Assembly (NCBI GenBank): GCA_021030905.1
Contig: JAGFMI010000001.1
Span: 2,585,230 to 2,649,229 of the forward strand
Origin: Pyrenula massariospora
Lineage: Eukaryota; Ascomycota; Eurotiomycetes; Pyrenulales; Pyrenulaceae
Direction of reading: 5' to 3'
DNA length: 64,000 nt
In this document: piece after piece, positions 1 to 10,550 of the stretch
Numbering within the stretch: position 1 is the first letter of the stretch
Layout of the letters: every line of letters starts with the position of its first letter
The notes under the pieces: generated by a model
What the model was told of the DNA's origin: nothing
Seen by the model: only the letters and a program-made list of their open reading frames with translations
Databases searched by the model: none
Translations under genes and position numbers: made by a program

Positions 1-1244
1 AAAGGAGCAGGACGCTCGGAAAATTTTTTAGAACTGCTGTTGACGTTGCTCGACTCAGCATAATTGGCCCAGTTAGATAGATATGAGTGAAGGTTGTTGA
101 ATGACCACCCAGCATGCTCGATCTGGACGCAGGTATCTCCAAGAGGAACGCCGCCATTAGATGGAGGTGTTTCGCATTTCTCTTCAAGGTAAATGGAGTT
201 TGCAAATCCAGCGGCGACCGTGCCGGTCAGAGCCCGAGGTGTCTTGTCGCTCCAATTGAGTCGCGGGGAGACTAATGCTTCGCAAGCAGTGATGTAGAAT
301 GTGGCCGCAATTGCAGCGATCATAGCCACGGCACCAAGACCTGTCACTGCAGCATAGCGTACTACGTTCCATCGTGTGAGCAGTGTGCCAGGTTGCATTA
401 CCCATGAGCGCATGTTCATCTCGGCGATACTAATGCCAGGTCTTGTTAGTTTTGTAGTCTTGGATACAGCCTTTCGGCTCAAAATCTGCCCCATCAACGC
501 GACAAAGACTGTCACAAAGGATAGTTCAACGGTCTTGGAGATGGACGCGCTGAGGACTTGCGCATTGGCTGCAGTGAGACGCTTTCCGGTACCTACGTGC
601 TCGCCCCATTGTGGTGCTGCGAGAGCGATAGCCAAAAGTATACCAGAGAAAATTGTTGAGTACATAGCTAGAAATAAAAGTGGAACAGTGTACAAGGACA
701 ATCGATGTTGTAGAATATCTCCATCAGTCGGGCAAGCCAACCGCTGACTTTTGTGAATGACCCTCGCTGGGTTTCCGGACAGTGGCTTATAACGAGTCTC
801 TCTTGATGGCAAGTATGGTGACTCTGGACGAACAAGATCCCGGTCACCCACATCTTCGGTCCTCTGTGGTGTATTCCGGGCTGTGGTCACTTGGCTGAGC
901 GGGTCATATAAGCCAATGGGACTTATGGAGTGACCGGCAACACCTTCGGTGTTGTCGAGACCGTCCCTCGAGCCTACAAGCACTCGGCGAGTGCTATGAG
1001 GAAGGTCATGAATATTGGTGAGACCGAGACCAGAAGGACTTGGAGTTGTTGCGACTCGAGGTTCGCTTGTCAGTTCAACGTCTTCCAAATCAAGACTCTG
1101 ATATTTTGGAGAGCTCCCAAGACGCGAAGACTGTCTTCGAAAAAGTGAGCGCTCAGGAATTGTTAGCAACCCCAGACTTTCTCCGCGCGGGTACCGAGAA
1201 GATGGCGACGGGGGATCAGAGACACCGAGAGGCTCTTGTGCCAT
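1..1244 (-). CDS. Multi-pass fungal membrane protein, 3' part beyond window
   Basis: Reading the minus strand from an ATG at 1244 gives 414 codons with no stop, so the gene runs off the left edge. The first ~210 residues are hydrophilic, Ser/Pro/Arg-rich and probably cytosolic. Several hydrophobic segments follow: LSLYTVPLLFLAMYSTIFSG, then around TVELSFVTVFVALMGQIL, then YAAVTGLGAVAMIAAIAATF. A Cys-containing, presumably extracytoplasmic stretch begins after the last one (LEEKCETPPSNGG, GDTCVQIEHAG). This layout resembles a widespread family of large ascomycete membrane proteins of unknown function. I cannot name it, and no function should be inferred. The start is the first ATG of the open frame. 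No intron is needed in the visible part. It is transcribed away from the small gene at 3437. Confidence 0.75.
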   Translation of the reverse strand, partial: MAQEPLGVSDPPSPSSRYPRGESLGLLTIPERSLFRRQSSRLGSSPKYQSLDLEDVELTSEPRVATTPSPSGLGLTNIHDLPHSTRRVLVGSRDGLDNTEGVAGHSISPIGLYDPLSQVTTARNTPQRTEDVGDRDLVRPESPYLPSRETRYKPLSGNPARVIHKSQRLACPTDGDILQHRLSLYTVPLLFLAMYSTIFSGILLAIALAAPQWGEHVGTGKRLTAANAQVLSASISKTVELSFVTVFVALMGQILSRKAVSKTTKLTRPGISIAEMNMRSWVMQPGTLLTRWNVVRYAAVTGLGAVAMIAAIAATFYITACEALVSPRLNWSDKTPRALTGTVAAGFANSIYLEEKCETPPSNGGVPLGDTCVQIEHAGWSFNNLHSYLSNWANYAESSNVNSSSKKFSERPAP

Positions 1245-2403
1245 TTTCACTGCAGAAACCTCGTTGCATGCCAAGAGCGGACAATGGGATGAGAATACGT
1301 TTTCTTAAGGAAAGAGGAGGGGAAATGAGAGACGATTTAAGGAAATGGGTTGTGGAACGTCCGCAAGGGTATCACCTACCATGAGGCTACAGACCCCACC
1401 CATCATCTGATTACTAGAGTCTTTGTGTAGCTGCTGACGACAGAGCTTTAGCCCATTGGCTTGACCCCAGACTCATCGAGAAAATCGTGAAGCTATGCAG
1501 ATTGAGATCCGGGGGAGTGCCTCAAACGCTTCTCGTGTCCAAGATGTGAGACACCAATAAAACCACGATTTAGGAGCGAAAGAGCCACAGGAAGAGGCGG
1601 CAACTCGAGATACGCGGCAGTCTGTTGATTTGACAGTGACGGGCGCAAAGTCGTAGAAGTATATGCGGATTATCGGGAATGGTTTCCAACGGCGAGACTT
1701 CTCCAGGGAGTTGCTATCATGTTTGCTGTCAAGGCTGGCTATTTTCACTTGCGGACGGAGCTTTGCTTCACTCGTGGGCAGTGGTGTAGCCTTTCAGTTT
1801 GAAAAAGTAAGGATTGTCGGCCGCAAAAGTCCTAACCAGGGAGATGCTTTGCAATCGAGATAGGCCTCAAATTGGATGCCAAGAGGACGGTTTTGGTCCC
1901 ATCGTGGTGAATATCTCGCGCACAGTATGTTTGTAGAGCCCAGCCGGGATGAGCATTTGCGCAGGTCCTGGACCACGTTGAGACGGAAGAAATTGCTATG
2001 AACGGCGGGCCTATTCTGAGACATTGATTTCGGAGGCGTGGGAGCCGGCTAGGAGAGGCTCTTGGGTATCAAATCAAACGATGGTGATCTGGGGGATGGC
2101 CGAGGTTAGAAATCATTCTCATCATCGACGTTATCAGATCTGGCTGACGCAACCACCAGTTCCCTCGACGGCCCCAATTTCATGTGGGCCATATGTCGAA
2201 CAGGTGGGATTGCTTTTTGTGACTGGCCCCTCGGGCTCAGCGCCACCCGTGCCGGGGGGATGAATTTGTGCAAGGCATTCCAATCGAGAGGCATGCCCTG
2301 GAAGTAACATGAGTTGGAGGGGTTTCCAAGCGGGATGTCGGCTGCAGGACTGCGCGTACTTATAGTTGAGGCTGCGGGACAGAAGTCGGGGCCCCCTCTC
2401 TCA

Positions 2404-2447
2404 GGCTCTTCTGGCCGATTATTAGCCGGTAGGGGGACCATGATTTC
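2404..2447 (+). repeat. Dispersed repeat, copy A of direct pair
   Basis: This stretch contains GGCCGATTATTAGCCGG preceded by GGCTCTTC and followed by a G-rich run and GATTTCT. A near-identical arrangement recurs at 2637-2682. The core CCGATTATTAGCCGG is itself nearly palindromic. A related core (CCGACTATTAGCCGG) occurs at 48413. This may be a relic of a small non-autonomous element, but no target duplication or full terminal repeats could be defined by eye. Confidence 0.55.
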
Positions 2448-2541
2448 TCTCCCCATGCCTTGAATTGCGGTTCCCCTACGGACTGATAATCAGTCCAAAA
2501 GGCCTGAGGGGGGCCCAAGATTTCTAGTCCCTCCGACGCTC

Positions 2542-2611
2542 GGTGACAGAGGTCGTGGCCAATCGTTTTGGTGTGGTGCAGGCAAAACAATCGGCCACGA
2601 CCTCAGTCACC
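2542..2611. repeat. Imperfect palindrome (29-bp arms, 12-bp loop)
   Basis: The left arm 2542-2570 and right arm 2583-2611 pair with three mismatches around a 12-nt loop. Both arms contain GAGGTCGTGGCC or its complement. The same sequence (GGCCACGACCTCTGTC) appears fused to the other repeat core at about 48426. The palindrome lies between the two direct copies at 2404 and 2637, which suggests a composite, possibly transposon-derived, structure. A hairpin RNA or a cruciform are other possibilities. Confidence 0.6.
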
Positions 2612-2636
2612 CTGCCCCTTGCCTCGCTCCCCCTTC

Positions 2637-2682
2637 AGGCTCTTCAGGCCGATTATTAGCCGGTGGAGAGGGTCCCGATTTC
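2637..2682 (+). repeat. Dispersed repeat, copy B of direct pair
   Basis: This is a second copy of the 2404-2447 repeat in the same orientation (GGCTCTTCAGGCCGATTATT and onward). Differences are few and mostly substitutions in the G-rich part. It sits 26 bases beyond the right arm of the palindrome. Confidence 0.55.
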
Positions 2683-3436
2683 TGTCATCCAGCCTCGAGT
2701 CCAGCCGAACCCACAGCCTTGACAGCCCCCCATCTCACACCACTCTCCCAGCAACTTTAAGCTTCTTGAATTACACAAAAGCAATCTCAAGCTTTCCGCC
2801 CCTATGTTACTTTGCGCTCGTGCACATTCATCTCGCCATGCTAATCGATTTTCTATGGCTCTTGCTAGCCTTCAGAGATTTTCTCTCCTCTTCTGTGACG
2901 GTTGAATCGTTTTCAGTCTATCATCATTCCTGAAGCAAATATGCTCTCATCATAGCGCCTGTCCCAATTTGAGTACATTTTGCGGGTCTGCAAAGATCTG
3001 CACCCTAATACGCCAGATCCGAGCGGCTGTGTGGCTGTGCCGTACCCTCGAAAAGCTGAACCACTCACCGATATGGGATGGCCAGTCAGCCGCCGCGTCT
3101 GCCTGACGACCCTGTAACATCTATCGAGACGCAACTTGACAGCCAGATAATGCGATGACGCGCGGCTCAAGATAACGTCGAGTAAAAGATAAAGTCAATC
3201 GTGATTCCCCATTGCGGTAAAAAATACTGTCCAGAGTTGAAGCTTGAGCTTGCAAGCCTCTTAGTTGTGCGCATCCGAGCACAGGCTTGCAGCGCAAGGC
3301 TATCCACTACCAACCCCCCGAAGAACTACCTCTTTGTACCCTTTATCTTCTCAAGTAAAACCCATCTTTGAAAAACCTAAACTGGCCCGCGACATACCGC
3401 TCAAAACCTCCATCCAGCAACCCTACGCCTCAAAAA

Positions 3437-4063
3437 ATGGGCAACACCGTCTCCCGCACCCCCGCCTACAACAACCTCTCCTCCGCCCTCCCCCCGCTCT
3501 ACACCGACACCCTCCAAAGCGACGACTGGTTCGACCGCGGCCCCAAAACCTGGGCCGACTCCCGCGACCGCGAGCAATTCATCTGTACCTTCCCCCCTCC
3601 TCTTTTCACCCACCCCCACTAACTCAGACGCTCCAACACAGACGCCCTAATAGCAATCCTCTCCCGCAACGGCGCCCACAAATTCGACCAACACGAATTC
3701 AAGCTCCTCTTCTCCCGCCGCCCTGATGCAGACCTATTCGCCACCCTCGTCGCCATCAAAGACGGCGTTATTGAAGCTAAGATCGAGCCCGCGGCGGGGG
3801 GCAAGGATCAGAAGAGGGCGTTTACGGCGTTCCGGAAGGATGTGGAGGCGAAGCTGGAGAAGTTGCTGCAGACGGTGCCGGGGGAGGTGGTTGGGGCAGT
3901 GGAGAAGGAGATGGGGACGGGTACCGCGGGGAGGGAGATGATGGCCGCGTCGAGGGAGCGGACCGTGCCGATGCCGGTCGAGGCGCCGCCGGCGTATGAT
4001 GCGGGGACGGGGCCGGCGGGGGCAGGGGTCGGGGGAAAGGGGAAGAAGGGGACCGGGAAGTGA
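3437..4063 (+). CDS. Small protein with N-myristoylation signal, unknown function
   Basis: There are two exons, 3437-3584 and 3642-4063. The 57-nt intron begins GTACCT and ends ACACAG, and uses the second of two nearby AGs because the first gives an immediate stop. The product is 189 aa. It begins MGNTVSRTP, which fits the N-myristoylation consensus (Gly2, Ser6), so membrane attachment is likely. The middle (about residues 50-115) is a mixed-charge, probably helical region (FDQHEFKLLFSRRPDADLF). The end is Gly/Pro-rich with a Lys-rich tail (GKGKKGTGK). I do not recognise a catalytic domain. Codons are strongly C-ending up to about 3790, then G-ending. The start is the ATG that gives the conserved-looking MGN motif. 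Confidence 0.75.
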
Positions 4064-4509
4064 GGAGGTGGGGCGGGCAAATGATGGTGGTGAGGAAGGG
4101 GATGGGATGGAGGTGGGTGGGTAAGACGGCGGTTGGTGCGCCGCTGGTATATAGTGCGGGAGAGCAGGGGGCTGGAGTGATGGTGAAGATAGAAGGGATG
4201 AAAGACTAGCTGCTTGAACATAAGGTACGGTGCTGAGAAGTATATAGTAGCGCGAGGCGTTTGTATTTGTCTGTTCTAGGATGCTTATATGGCTAAGATC
4301 GTATTAAAATATCAACGCGGAAGTCTATTCACATTGATCTCAGGGGCTCGGGATACCAACCTGACTGTCGGATCATCTAACTTCTAGCTAGAAAAGGACG
4401 GATCTCTCCTCCAATCTACCCATCAACAATTCAACATCCGACGCGATATCTCCATCTAACCCCTACAAAAGACAAACCCACCCACCTCAGCTCTCCCTCC
4501 ACATCCCCC
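4064..4509. other. Convergent 3' spacer
   Basis: This 446-bp stretch lies between the convergent ends of the myristoylated protein gene and the O-methyltransferase gene. It presumably holds both 3' UTRs and termination signals. AATATCAACG-type AT-rich DNA around 4300 is compatible with poly(A) signals. Nothing else is seen. Confidence 0.6.
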
Positions 4510-5963
4510 TTACTCCCCAACAACCGCGACAACCAACCCCTCCGTCCCCCTCTCATACTCCCACACCCCCTCAACCACAAACCCGCACTCCCCCAACAAG
4601 CCCCGCCACGCGCCCTCGCTCCTCTCCTCGGCGGCGTAGATACTCATCATCATCAGATCGAGCGCCGTGCTCATCCAGTACGCGCCGCGCGCCGGGATCA
4701 CGTAGTCGTTGATCAGCAGCTTCGAGTAGCCGGGCGCCATGGCGGGGCGGAGGTGGGTCAGGATCTGCTTGACGAGGGGGGTCGGGTAGTTGTGCAGGAT
4801 GGAGTGGAGGAAGTAGGCGCGCGCGCCTGGAATAGACAAGTTTTAGGATTTTGTGGGGAGGGGAGGGAGGGCAGGTTGGGGAGAAATGAGCTTACCTTTG
4901 ATAGGCTGCGGCGTGAAGAAATCATGCGCCATCGCCTCAATGCCCGGCCCGAGACCGCCTTTGGCGTTGATCTCGCTGATCACGTTCTCGCGGTCTTGTA
5001 GGATGATCTTCCCGGGTAGGTGCGGGTAGGCTTTCCTCAACCCCACGACATCCCGGCCCGTCCCGCCTCCGACGTCGACGAGCAGGACTGCATCGTTGTC
5101 GGTCCTGGCGCCGTCGCCGAGGACACGGTCCACGGGGACGCAGCCCGGGTCGAACCAGGCGGAGCGCCACTTGGGGTAGCCGGAGACCCACTTGTTGAAG
5201 GCGTCGAGGAGGCGGGGGTTGCGCTTGGTGTAGTCGAGGAAGTGGGTGTTGATGTTTAGACCGGTCTGGACCGGGGCGTGCAAGGCGTCGGTGGGGTTCC
5301 TGTAGCCGGTCTTTGCGAGGAATTCGGGGACGGCGGTGTGGGAGGGGCGGACGGCGTCGAACTAGATAGTAGGTTCAGAGCGTGTGAGAGGGGTTTTTGT
5401 TGGTAGGGCTGGTTCTTGGGGGTTCACTCACGCAGCACACGATCCCGGCGGCGTTTTCCGCGTCCACGTAAGCGCGTGTGAAGGGGGTTGGAGCGAAGAG
5501 GTCGACGTCTACCTCGCGGATATAGTTCATAGCGGCCATATGCTTGAGCATGCGCCGCAGGAGGGCAGCCTCTACGCCGGTTGCTTCGGACAGCTCAGAG
5601 GTGGTTTTCGGCGCGCCGTCATTCTGGGCAAGTTTTGCGAAGAGGTCGACGTCGACCGCAGTTCGCATCACAGCATCTAGCGCTGACTCTGCCCAGTGAT
5701 TGCGGAGGATGATTTCCACGGGGCTTTCTAGGGCGAGGTACAGTGAGCGAACACTTTCGATGAGGTCTTTTCGAGCCTCTTTATCTTCTAGGGAGATGGC
5801 GGCGCCTTTCTGACGGATTATGGTGCTTAGTAGGTGGAATGATTTTTAAGGCCCCTTTTCTTAAAGGTGTCCATATCGCTACTAGAAGATTCGACTAGAG
5901 CTGACTTACAGATGCTACCTCTGTGAGGAGCCTTGATATTTCGCTTGAGCTACCAGACGCCAT
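4510..5963 (-). CDS. SAM-dependent O-methyltransferase (COMT-like)
   Basis: There are four exons on the minus strand: 5910-5963, 5432-5809, 4896-5361 and 4510-4826. The introns are 100, 70 and 69 nt. The product is 404 aa, typical for fungal secondary-metabolism O-methyltransferases. The N-terminal half is a winged-helix dimerisation-type region (KTTSELSEATGVEAALLRRMLKH). The SAM-binding loop is LLVDVGGGTGRD, and an acidic Asp-containing motif follows at IILQDREN. The likely catalytic base is the second His of FLHSILHNYP, matching the family pattern. Known members methylate phenolic hydroxyls of polyketides, but the substrate here cannot be predicted. No polyketide synthase is nearby in the window. 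The start gives MASGSSSEISRLL, and exon 1 joins in phase 0. Codon endings shift from C to G after about 4720. Confidence 0.87.
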
Positions 5964-6932
5964 GGAGTAATCATGAGACAATGTAACCATTCAAGGGCTT
6001 TGATGTAGAGTTTCGATATGTTGACGATCGTTCAAATAGGAAAGTGAAAAACGTTATCGGTAGGGTCTTTGGTACAGAGTTATGTGAATGTCAAGGACGT
6101 GGTGAGCGTCTCCAATAGAAAGCGCCAAAAGCAAGGTGCAGCACGGGTGGGAGTCTTGAACAACAAAATGAAACACTGTGAGAAAACCGTGGAAGCTGGA
6201 AAATACTCTATGATAATGTCGAATTAGACAAAGAAGCACGCTCAAGATCGATGGGAGTGCTAACTGTAAAGATAAGCGCGACTAACATCCGCAGATATGC
6301 CACGTCAAACTACTCAACCTCCAGGCCGTCGTGAGAGGAACCATCAGACGGAGACAGCACAGATGCCAGAGCCGTGGGTCCATGGCGTCCTTCCAACCAG
6401 CAATTTTGCGTGAGCAAGACCGGAACCTGGCTTGATGCGTTAGTTTGCAGACGGGAATGTCGCAAGTCTGCTTAGCTGGGAGCGGTGGCGGCGGGTGGAA
6501 GTCATCGTCAAGAAGATCGCCGGAATTTCTACGGACTAAAGAACCTCCGGATCTCATGCGGGGTGAGGGGAGGGGGCAGAAGGGGCATGGCAGCAGGAAG
6601 TGCCTCGTTCGCTCATCACGTACACCACAGGACCACTGTAGGGCTCAAATTAAACAAAATCGATTACAGGTTCAGTTTGAAAGAGGGTATAATTGTAGCA
6701 TAAGCCTGGGTGAGAGAATCCCGAGTAACTTACGAATATAGGAACTTCTACGATACCGACCTGTTGATCTAGCTCCGACCGTATGATAAGTCATATTTGC
6801 CATCCACCCATCCTCCTCACCTTCCGGGTCAATCGATCTAGTACGCAGCATGGATCATGGGCACAGAACGCCTTTCTCCAACTCATTCGTTGCTTTGGAT
6901 CAGAGTCCTAGAGAGATAGGATCGAGGACCGA
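5964..6932. other. Intergenic, no gene seen
   Basis: This is the upstream region of the O-methyltransferase gene and the 3' flank of the lipase gene. Short open frames (for example around 6282-6741) show no domain and no coherent exon structure. Confidence 0.55.
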
Positions 6933-8372
6933 TCAAGCAAGCTCGTAAGACTCCAATCCAAGCTCCAAAAAATACCCCACCTGTGTCTGGTATGCTTCTA
7001 CATTTCTCAGTGGCTGATGCAGTTGACTTTGGCACCCACTTGGCACTTCGACGCCGAGGAATCTATCCTCAATCCACTGTAACCAGATCTGCTGACCAGC
7101 ATTCAACACAGGGACGTGTGCAACGCCTTCAAAGGCTGCGAAATGAAGCTGGCTCTCCGGGTTAAGTCTACATGTTGCGTTCACGGCGTCCGCTGTGACT
7201 TTAAAGTTGACTGCAGGGTCCGCAGTGCCGTGAAGGACTAACATCGGTCCAGCGATAGGCTTTCCACCGCTGGAAGCGAGCCTTCGAAATGCTTGAGCAT
7301 ACCGAGTGTCATACCACCCAGGCTTGACAATACCCGTGAGCTGAGGGAATAATGTTCCGAGTACCGAAAGGCAGCCTTGAACATCTTGTAGGAGAGCTAA
7401 CCTTTTGAGCCCTTCTTGTTCAAGAAATTCGTCAGGTTGAAAGCTTGGGAGAATGCTCTTCAATGTTTGAGCGATCAAGACAGCTATCACAACCTGACGC
7501 TGTAGGGATATCTTGGCGTTTGCAATCGCGTCCGTAACAGGACTAGCAGCAACAGTACCCAAATAGCCGCTGACAGGCGTGGAGGCTTGTCTTTCTGCAG
7601 CTCCCCAAGCCGCACCGCCACCCTGGGAATGCCCCATGATCACGAATTGCTTGGACAATTTCGGAAAAGCCTGCTGGGCCGCCTGTACGGCATAGAAAAG
7701 GTCATTCGCGAGAGATGGATTGACCAGGTATTGATGGATAAGTGGCTCTGCCTCTGCGGTAGTATTCAACCCTAATCCAACGTAGTCCGGAGCAACGACA
7801 GCGTAACCTTGCAATGCGAGGATGTACGGTGCCGAGAACTGGTAATAAAGATTGCGAATATGGCTCGGTGCGCATTCACCAAAAACGCCTGAATTACCAT
7901 GGGCCCATCCAATCGTAGGTATACCAGAGATATTGAGGCGTGAGGTAGAGAATGACTTCGCTTGCCACGGCCAAAGAATATAAGCAGATGCTGGGACAGT
8001 TGAACCGTTAAGTGTAGAGGATGTGAACTGAATTCGGGAGAGAGCAAGATTGGGCGCTATGGTGTATAGAGTCGTGTTCACATTCTCTTCGATGGCGAGT
8101 AGAGTACCCGGTGGCGCATCTCTAAATGCCGTGGGTTCATAAAACGGATCCTCAGAGACGGATCCGGTTGCCCAATTTGTGCGTTCGAAGTTAAGAGCAA
8201 TGTTCACATTGTTAGCGACGGCCGCCGTAATGTTCGACTGTTGAATTTGGCCAGGTGATAGGGAATAGCTTGAATTGAACGTATTATTTTGAACATGAAT
8301 CAGTTGAGCAGCAAGAGCAGTGGGGAATATCAGGTAAATAAGAGATCTAGAAACGATCATCATGGCAAGCAT
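6933..8372 (-). CDS. Secreted alpha/beta-hydrolase, secretory lipase family
   Basis: One uninterrupted frame of 479 aa. The N-terminus (SRSLIYLIFPTALAAQ) is a signal peptide with probable cleavage after the Ala-rich end, so the enzyme is secreted. Many N-glycosylation sequons follow (NNTFNSS, NVNTTLY, LNGSTV). The nucleophile elbow is GHSQGG, with Ser at about residue 249. An oxyanion-type segment precedes it (GWAHGNSGVFGEC). The Asp and His of the triad are most likely in LVLHGTADPAVNF and in FEGVAHVPVL. This layout fits fungal secretory lipases (the Candida LIP-like family), which hydrolyse triacylglycerol or other esters outside the cell. The exact substrate is unknown. The start is the first ATG that yields the signal peptide. 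Confidence 0.88.
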   Translation of the reverse strand: MLAMMIVSRSLIYLIFPTALAAQLIHVQNNTFNSSYSLSPGQIQQSNITAAVANNVNIALNFERTNWATGSVSEDPFYEPTAFRDAPPGTLLAIEENVNTTLYTIAPNLALSRIQFTSSTLNGSTVPASAYILWPWQAKSFSTSRLNISGIPTIGWAHGNSGVFGECAPSHIRNLYYQFSAPYILALQGYAVVAPDYVGLGLNTTAEAEPLIHQYLVNPSLANDLFYAVQAAQQAFPKLSKQFVIMGHSQGGGAAWGAAERQASTPVSGYLGTVAASPVTDAIANAKISLQRQVVIAVLIAQTLKSILPSFQPDEFLEQEGLKRLALLQDVQGCLSVLGTLFPQLTGIVKPGWYDTRYAQAFRRLASSGGKPIAGPMLVLHGTADPAVNFKVTADAVNATCRLNPESQLHFAAFEGVAHVPVLNAGQQIWLQWIEDRFLGVEVPSGCQSQLHQPLRNVEAYQTQVGYFLELGLESYELA

Positions 8373-9079
8373 GTATTTGTGAACAAATTAAGAATTTGTT
8401 CGTGACTTTCCAAAATGAAGGCGCTCAGACGAACGAGTACAGCTGAATCTCCACGGTCAAATACTATGTAGGGAACTTACTCTGCTTGCTTAGCCAGTAG
8501 AACACGACGTTATTGTCAGAACCACTCTCGTTTTGCTTTTTATTGCGTTTCCCCGCTCGACATCGCAATGCTCAGGTTCTCACTCTGCCGCTTCCCCAAG
8601 CGAGGTATTAGACATGATTTTTGGAGGTGCAATCTGCAGTTTCGGCCTACCTAATATACCTTCTAGGCCTCGCTTCAACGCAAGTGAAGGGATGCGGAAT
8701 GCAAGCATTTTCGTTTGACGATAATCTTTGCGCCGCTGACATAGCCGGGATGAGCCAAAACAGAGGCTGCAGGGCGCTGGATCGGCCTTTGTGTTGCTAT
8801 TGGGTTTGGTGAGGGAAGTCGGTGATCGCTTTTCGCCTTATAAGGAAGTTGAGAATAGTTGAGGAAAGCGGTTTGAAAATAAGGGTGATCATAGGATTCG
8901 TCAATTATAAAACTCGGTGATTATCATTTTGGCATTACATCAGAACCTTCGTGAAGTCCTTGGGTCCATAGTACAAAAATCGCTATCTAGCAGCTTGAGC
9001 CCAACGCCTGAATTTCCAAGATGTTTATGGTGCACTCAAGGCGTGTTGAAGCTGAACTATGTCACCCAAAGCTTCATAA
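8373..9079. other. Intergenic, lipase promoter side
   Basis: This is the upstream flank of the lipase gene. No supported exon or RNA was found. The only larger open frames are short and without recognisable motifs. Confidence 0.5.
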
Positions 9080-9480
9080 TTAGAAGAACTCCCGAGCCAG
9101 AGGACTTTGAACGTAGTGTATGGCCATACCCCTGGCAAACGAGGGGCATTGTTGGCTGTGAAGTCCGCCTTTGCGCTAGCCAATAGGCACTATCCGGGGG
9201 GAAAGCGTGTTACAGCCGCTGTCGAGGAGATCTTGGAGTTTAAGCGCAAGTCTATCTATCATGCGCCATGGAGCAAGGTTCGGGGGCTGAGTCGGGACGT
9301 TGCGGCGGAGACTGTGGAGGGCCCCAACTTCGGATCTCTTCAGTACGGTGGGGCTGGGGGGATACGGGGACTTCCGCTGGTCTTATCACATCCTTGCGCC
9401 CACGCAATATAACAACCTCACTGGACAGAGCAATGGAACTATCAGCCTGCCACGTTTACACCATCTGGCGTCCTTGGTAA
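9080..9480 (+). pseudogene. Frameshifted remnant of an unrecognised protein gene
   Basis: About 85 codons from around 9107 read as an ordinary protein segment (VVYGHTPGKRGALLAVKSAF, then HYPGGKRVTAAVEEI and FKRKSIYHAPW). At a run of six G near 9356-9361 the sensible reading moves to another frame, which continues GGYGDFRWSYHILAPTQYNN and ISLPRLHHLASL up to a possible donor GTAAGT at 9477. No start codon or upstream exons could be placed. I do not recognise the family. It may be a decayed host gene, or an intact gene with a sequencing error in the G run. It is flanked by non-coding DNA on both sides. Confidence 0.4.
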
Positions 9481-10550
9481 GTGAAAGAATCCCTCGACAA
9501 CAAGACCCAGAGATCCCTTAGAAAGCGATGAACAGGTTTTGAAGGTCCGGTGTGTTTATGAAGTGGGTTTCTTTGCAGTTGAGAACGTTGACACTTCTGA
9601 TCCAGCATCCAAACGACAATTGATACGATAGCCACGGACTCGCGTGCATGTGTGACTACATGAATGGTGATCGACTTTCGTCCGACGATTTGAACGCAGA
9701 AGAGGGAGTTGTCACGTCTCTCTAGCCTCTTCACGACAAATCTATCTATAGAACATCTTCCTCGACGCTCTTCTTCCTTGAGCTATCTCTACCAATTGTG
9801 CTAAATGAAGCTGAAACCCAGGCTTTTGGGCATACTCTGCGACAATGTGTCCAGCACGTCGCAATGCCACCGCCTTCTGGATACATCTACCGAATGGCGT
9901 CCGGGCGTTGGAGCCGGCCGGTCCGCCAAGCCAAGCCATGCGAGCCTTTTTTCCGCCTCGATGGAACACTCCGCGTGCGTCATTGGACAAAAGTCTTTGC
10001 GGTTGACCTCTGTTTGTTCTAGCCTGCTCTTGGTTGATGATTTCCTTTGAACTATTCTTTTTAAAATCGCTCAGCTTCTAGGCTCCCCTCCACGTCCTTT
10101 CCGGGGTTTGGCTTTTGTGGTTTTGGGCTCACGAGCCTAAGCCTCGCCTTTGAGCTTTTCTATGGCTTCGACCGTGATGGTTTGTTTGAGGCTTGAGATA
10201 GCATATACGAAATGGCCTACCAGGAGAACGATTCCCGTCCTAGCTCGGCCCCTCGCCCGGCCACGACATAACAAGGCGGAATGCTCAGCCTGTCCAGCTC
10301 CAGGTTTGTATTGGGTTCAAATGACTGCGCAGCATAGTCTATGTACCATATCCAATCATTTTCAATAAGACAGGTCAACACATGATTTTGAAGGATAGAG
10401 CGCTCACCTATACATTGCGTTATTCTTGTATTAGGATGATGAGTTTTCCCCTTTCTTTTTGTCTTTCATACTACAGATTTCTGCTTGATGAAACTACTCT
10501 GACAAGGGCTTCAATCACGATTTTGTCAAATATTACGCTATTGATCCAAA
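9481..10550. other. Intergenic, no gene seen
   Basis: This 1.1-kb stretch upstream of the DUF3433-like gene contains only short overlapping frames (around 9740-10050 on both strands) without motifs. The final ~150 bases are the probable promoter and leader of the next gene. Confidence 0.5.

Larger units (their letters stand above)
1245..3436. other. Intergenic, holds repeat patches
   Basis: This 2.2-kb spacer separates two divergently transcribed genes. Short open frames exist on both strands, but none shows a recognisable domain or convincing splice structure. The middle (about 2400-2690) carries the palindromic and direct repeats listed separately. The last ~250 bases before 3437 are the likely promoter and 5' UTR of the downstream gene. 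Confidence 0.6.

Noticed and set aside
4510-8372. Secondary-metabolite gene cluster idea (O-methyltransferase plus hydrolase)
   Set aside because: No polyketide synthase, NRPS, terpene cyclase or P450 is present nearby, and the neighbouring hydrolase is a secreted lipase type.
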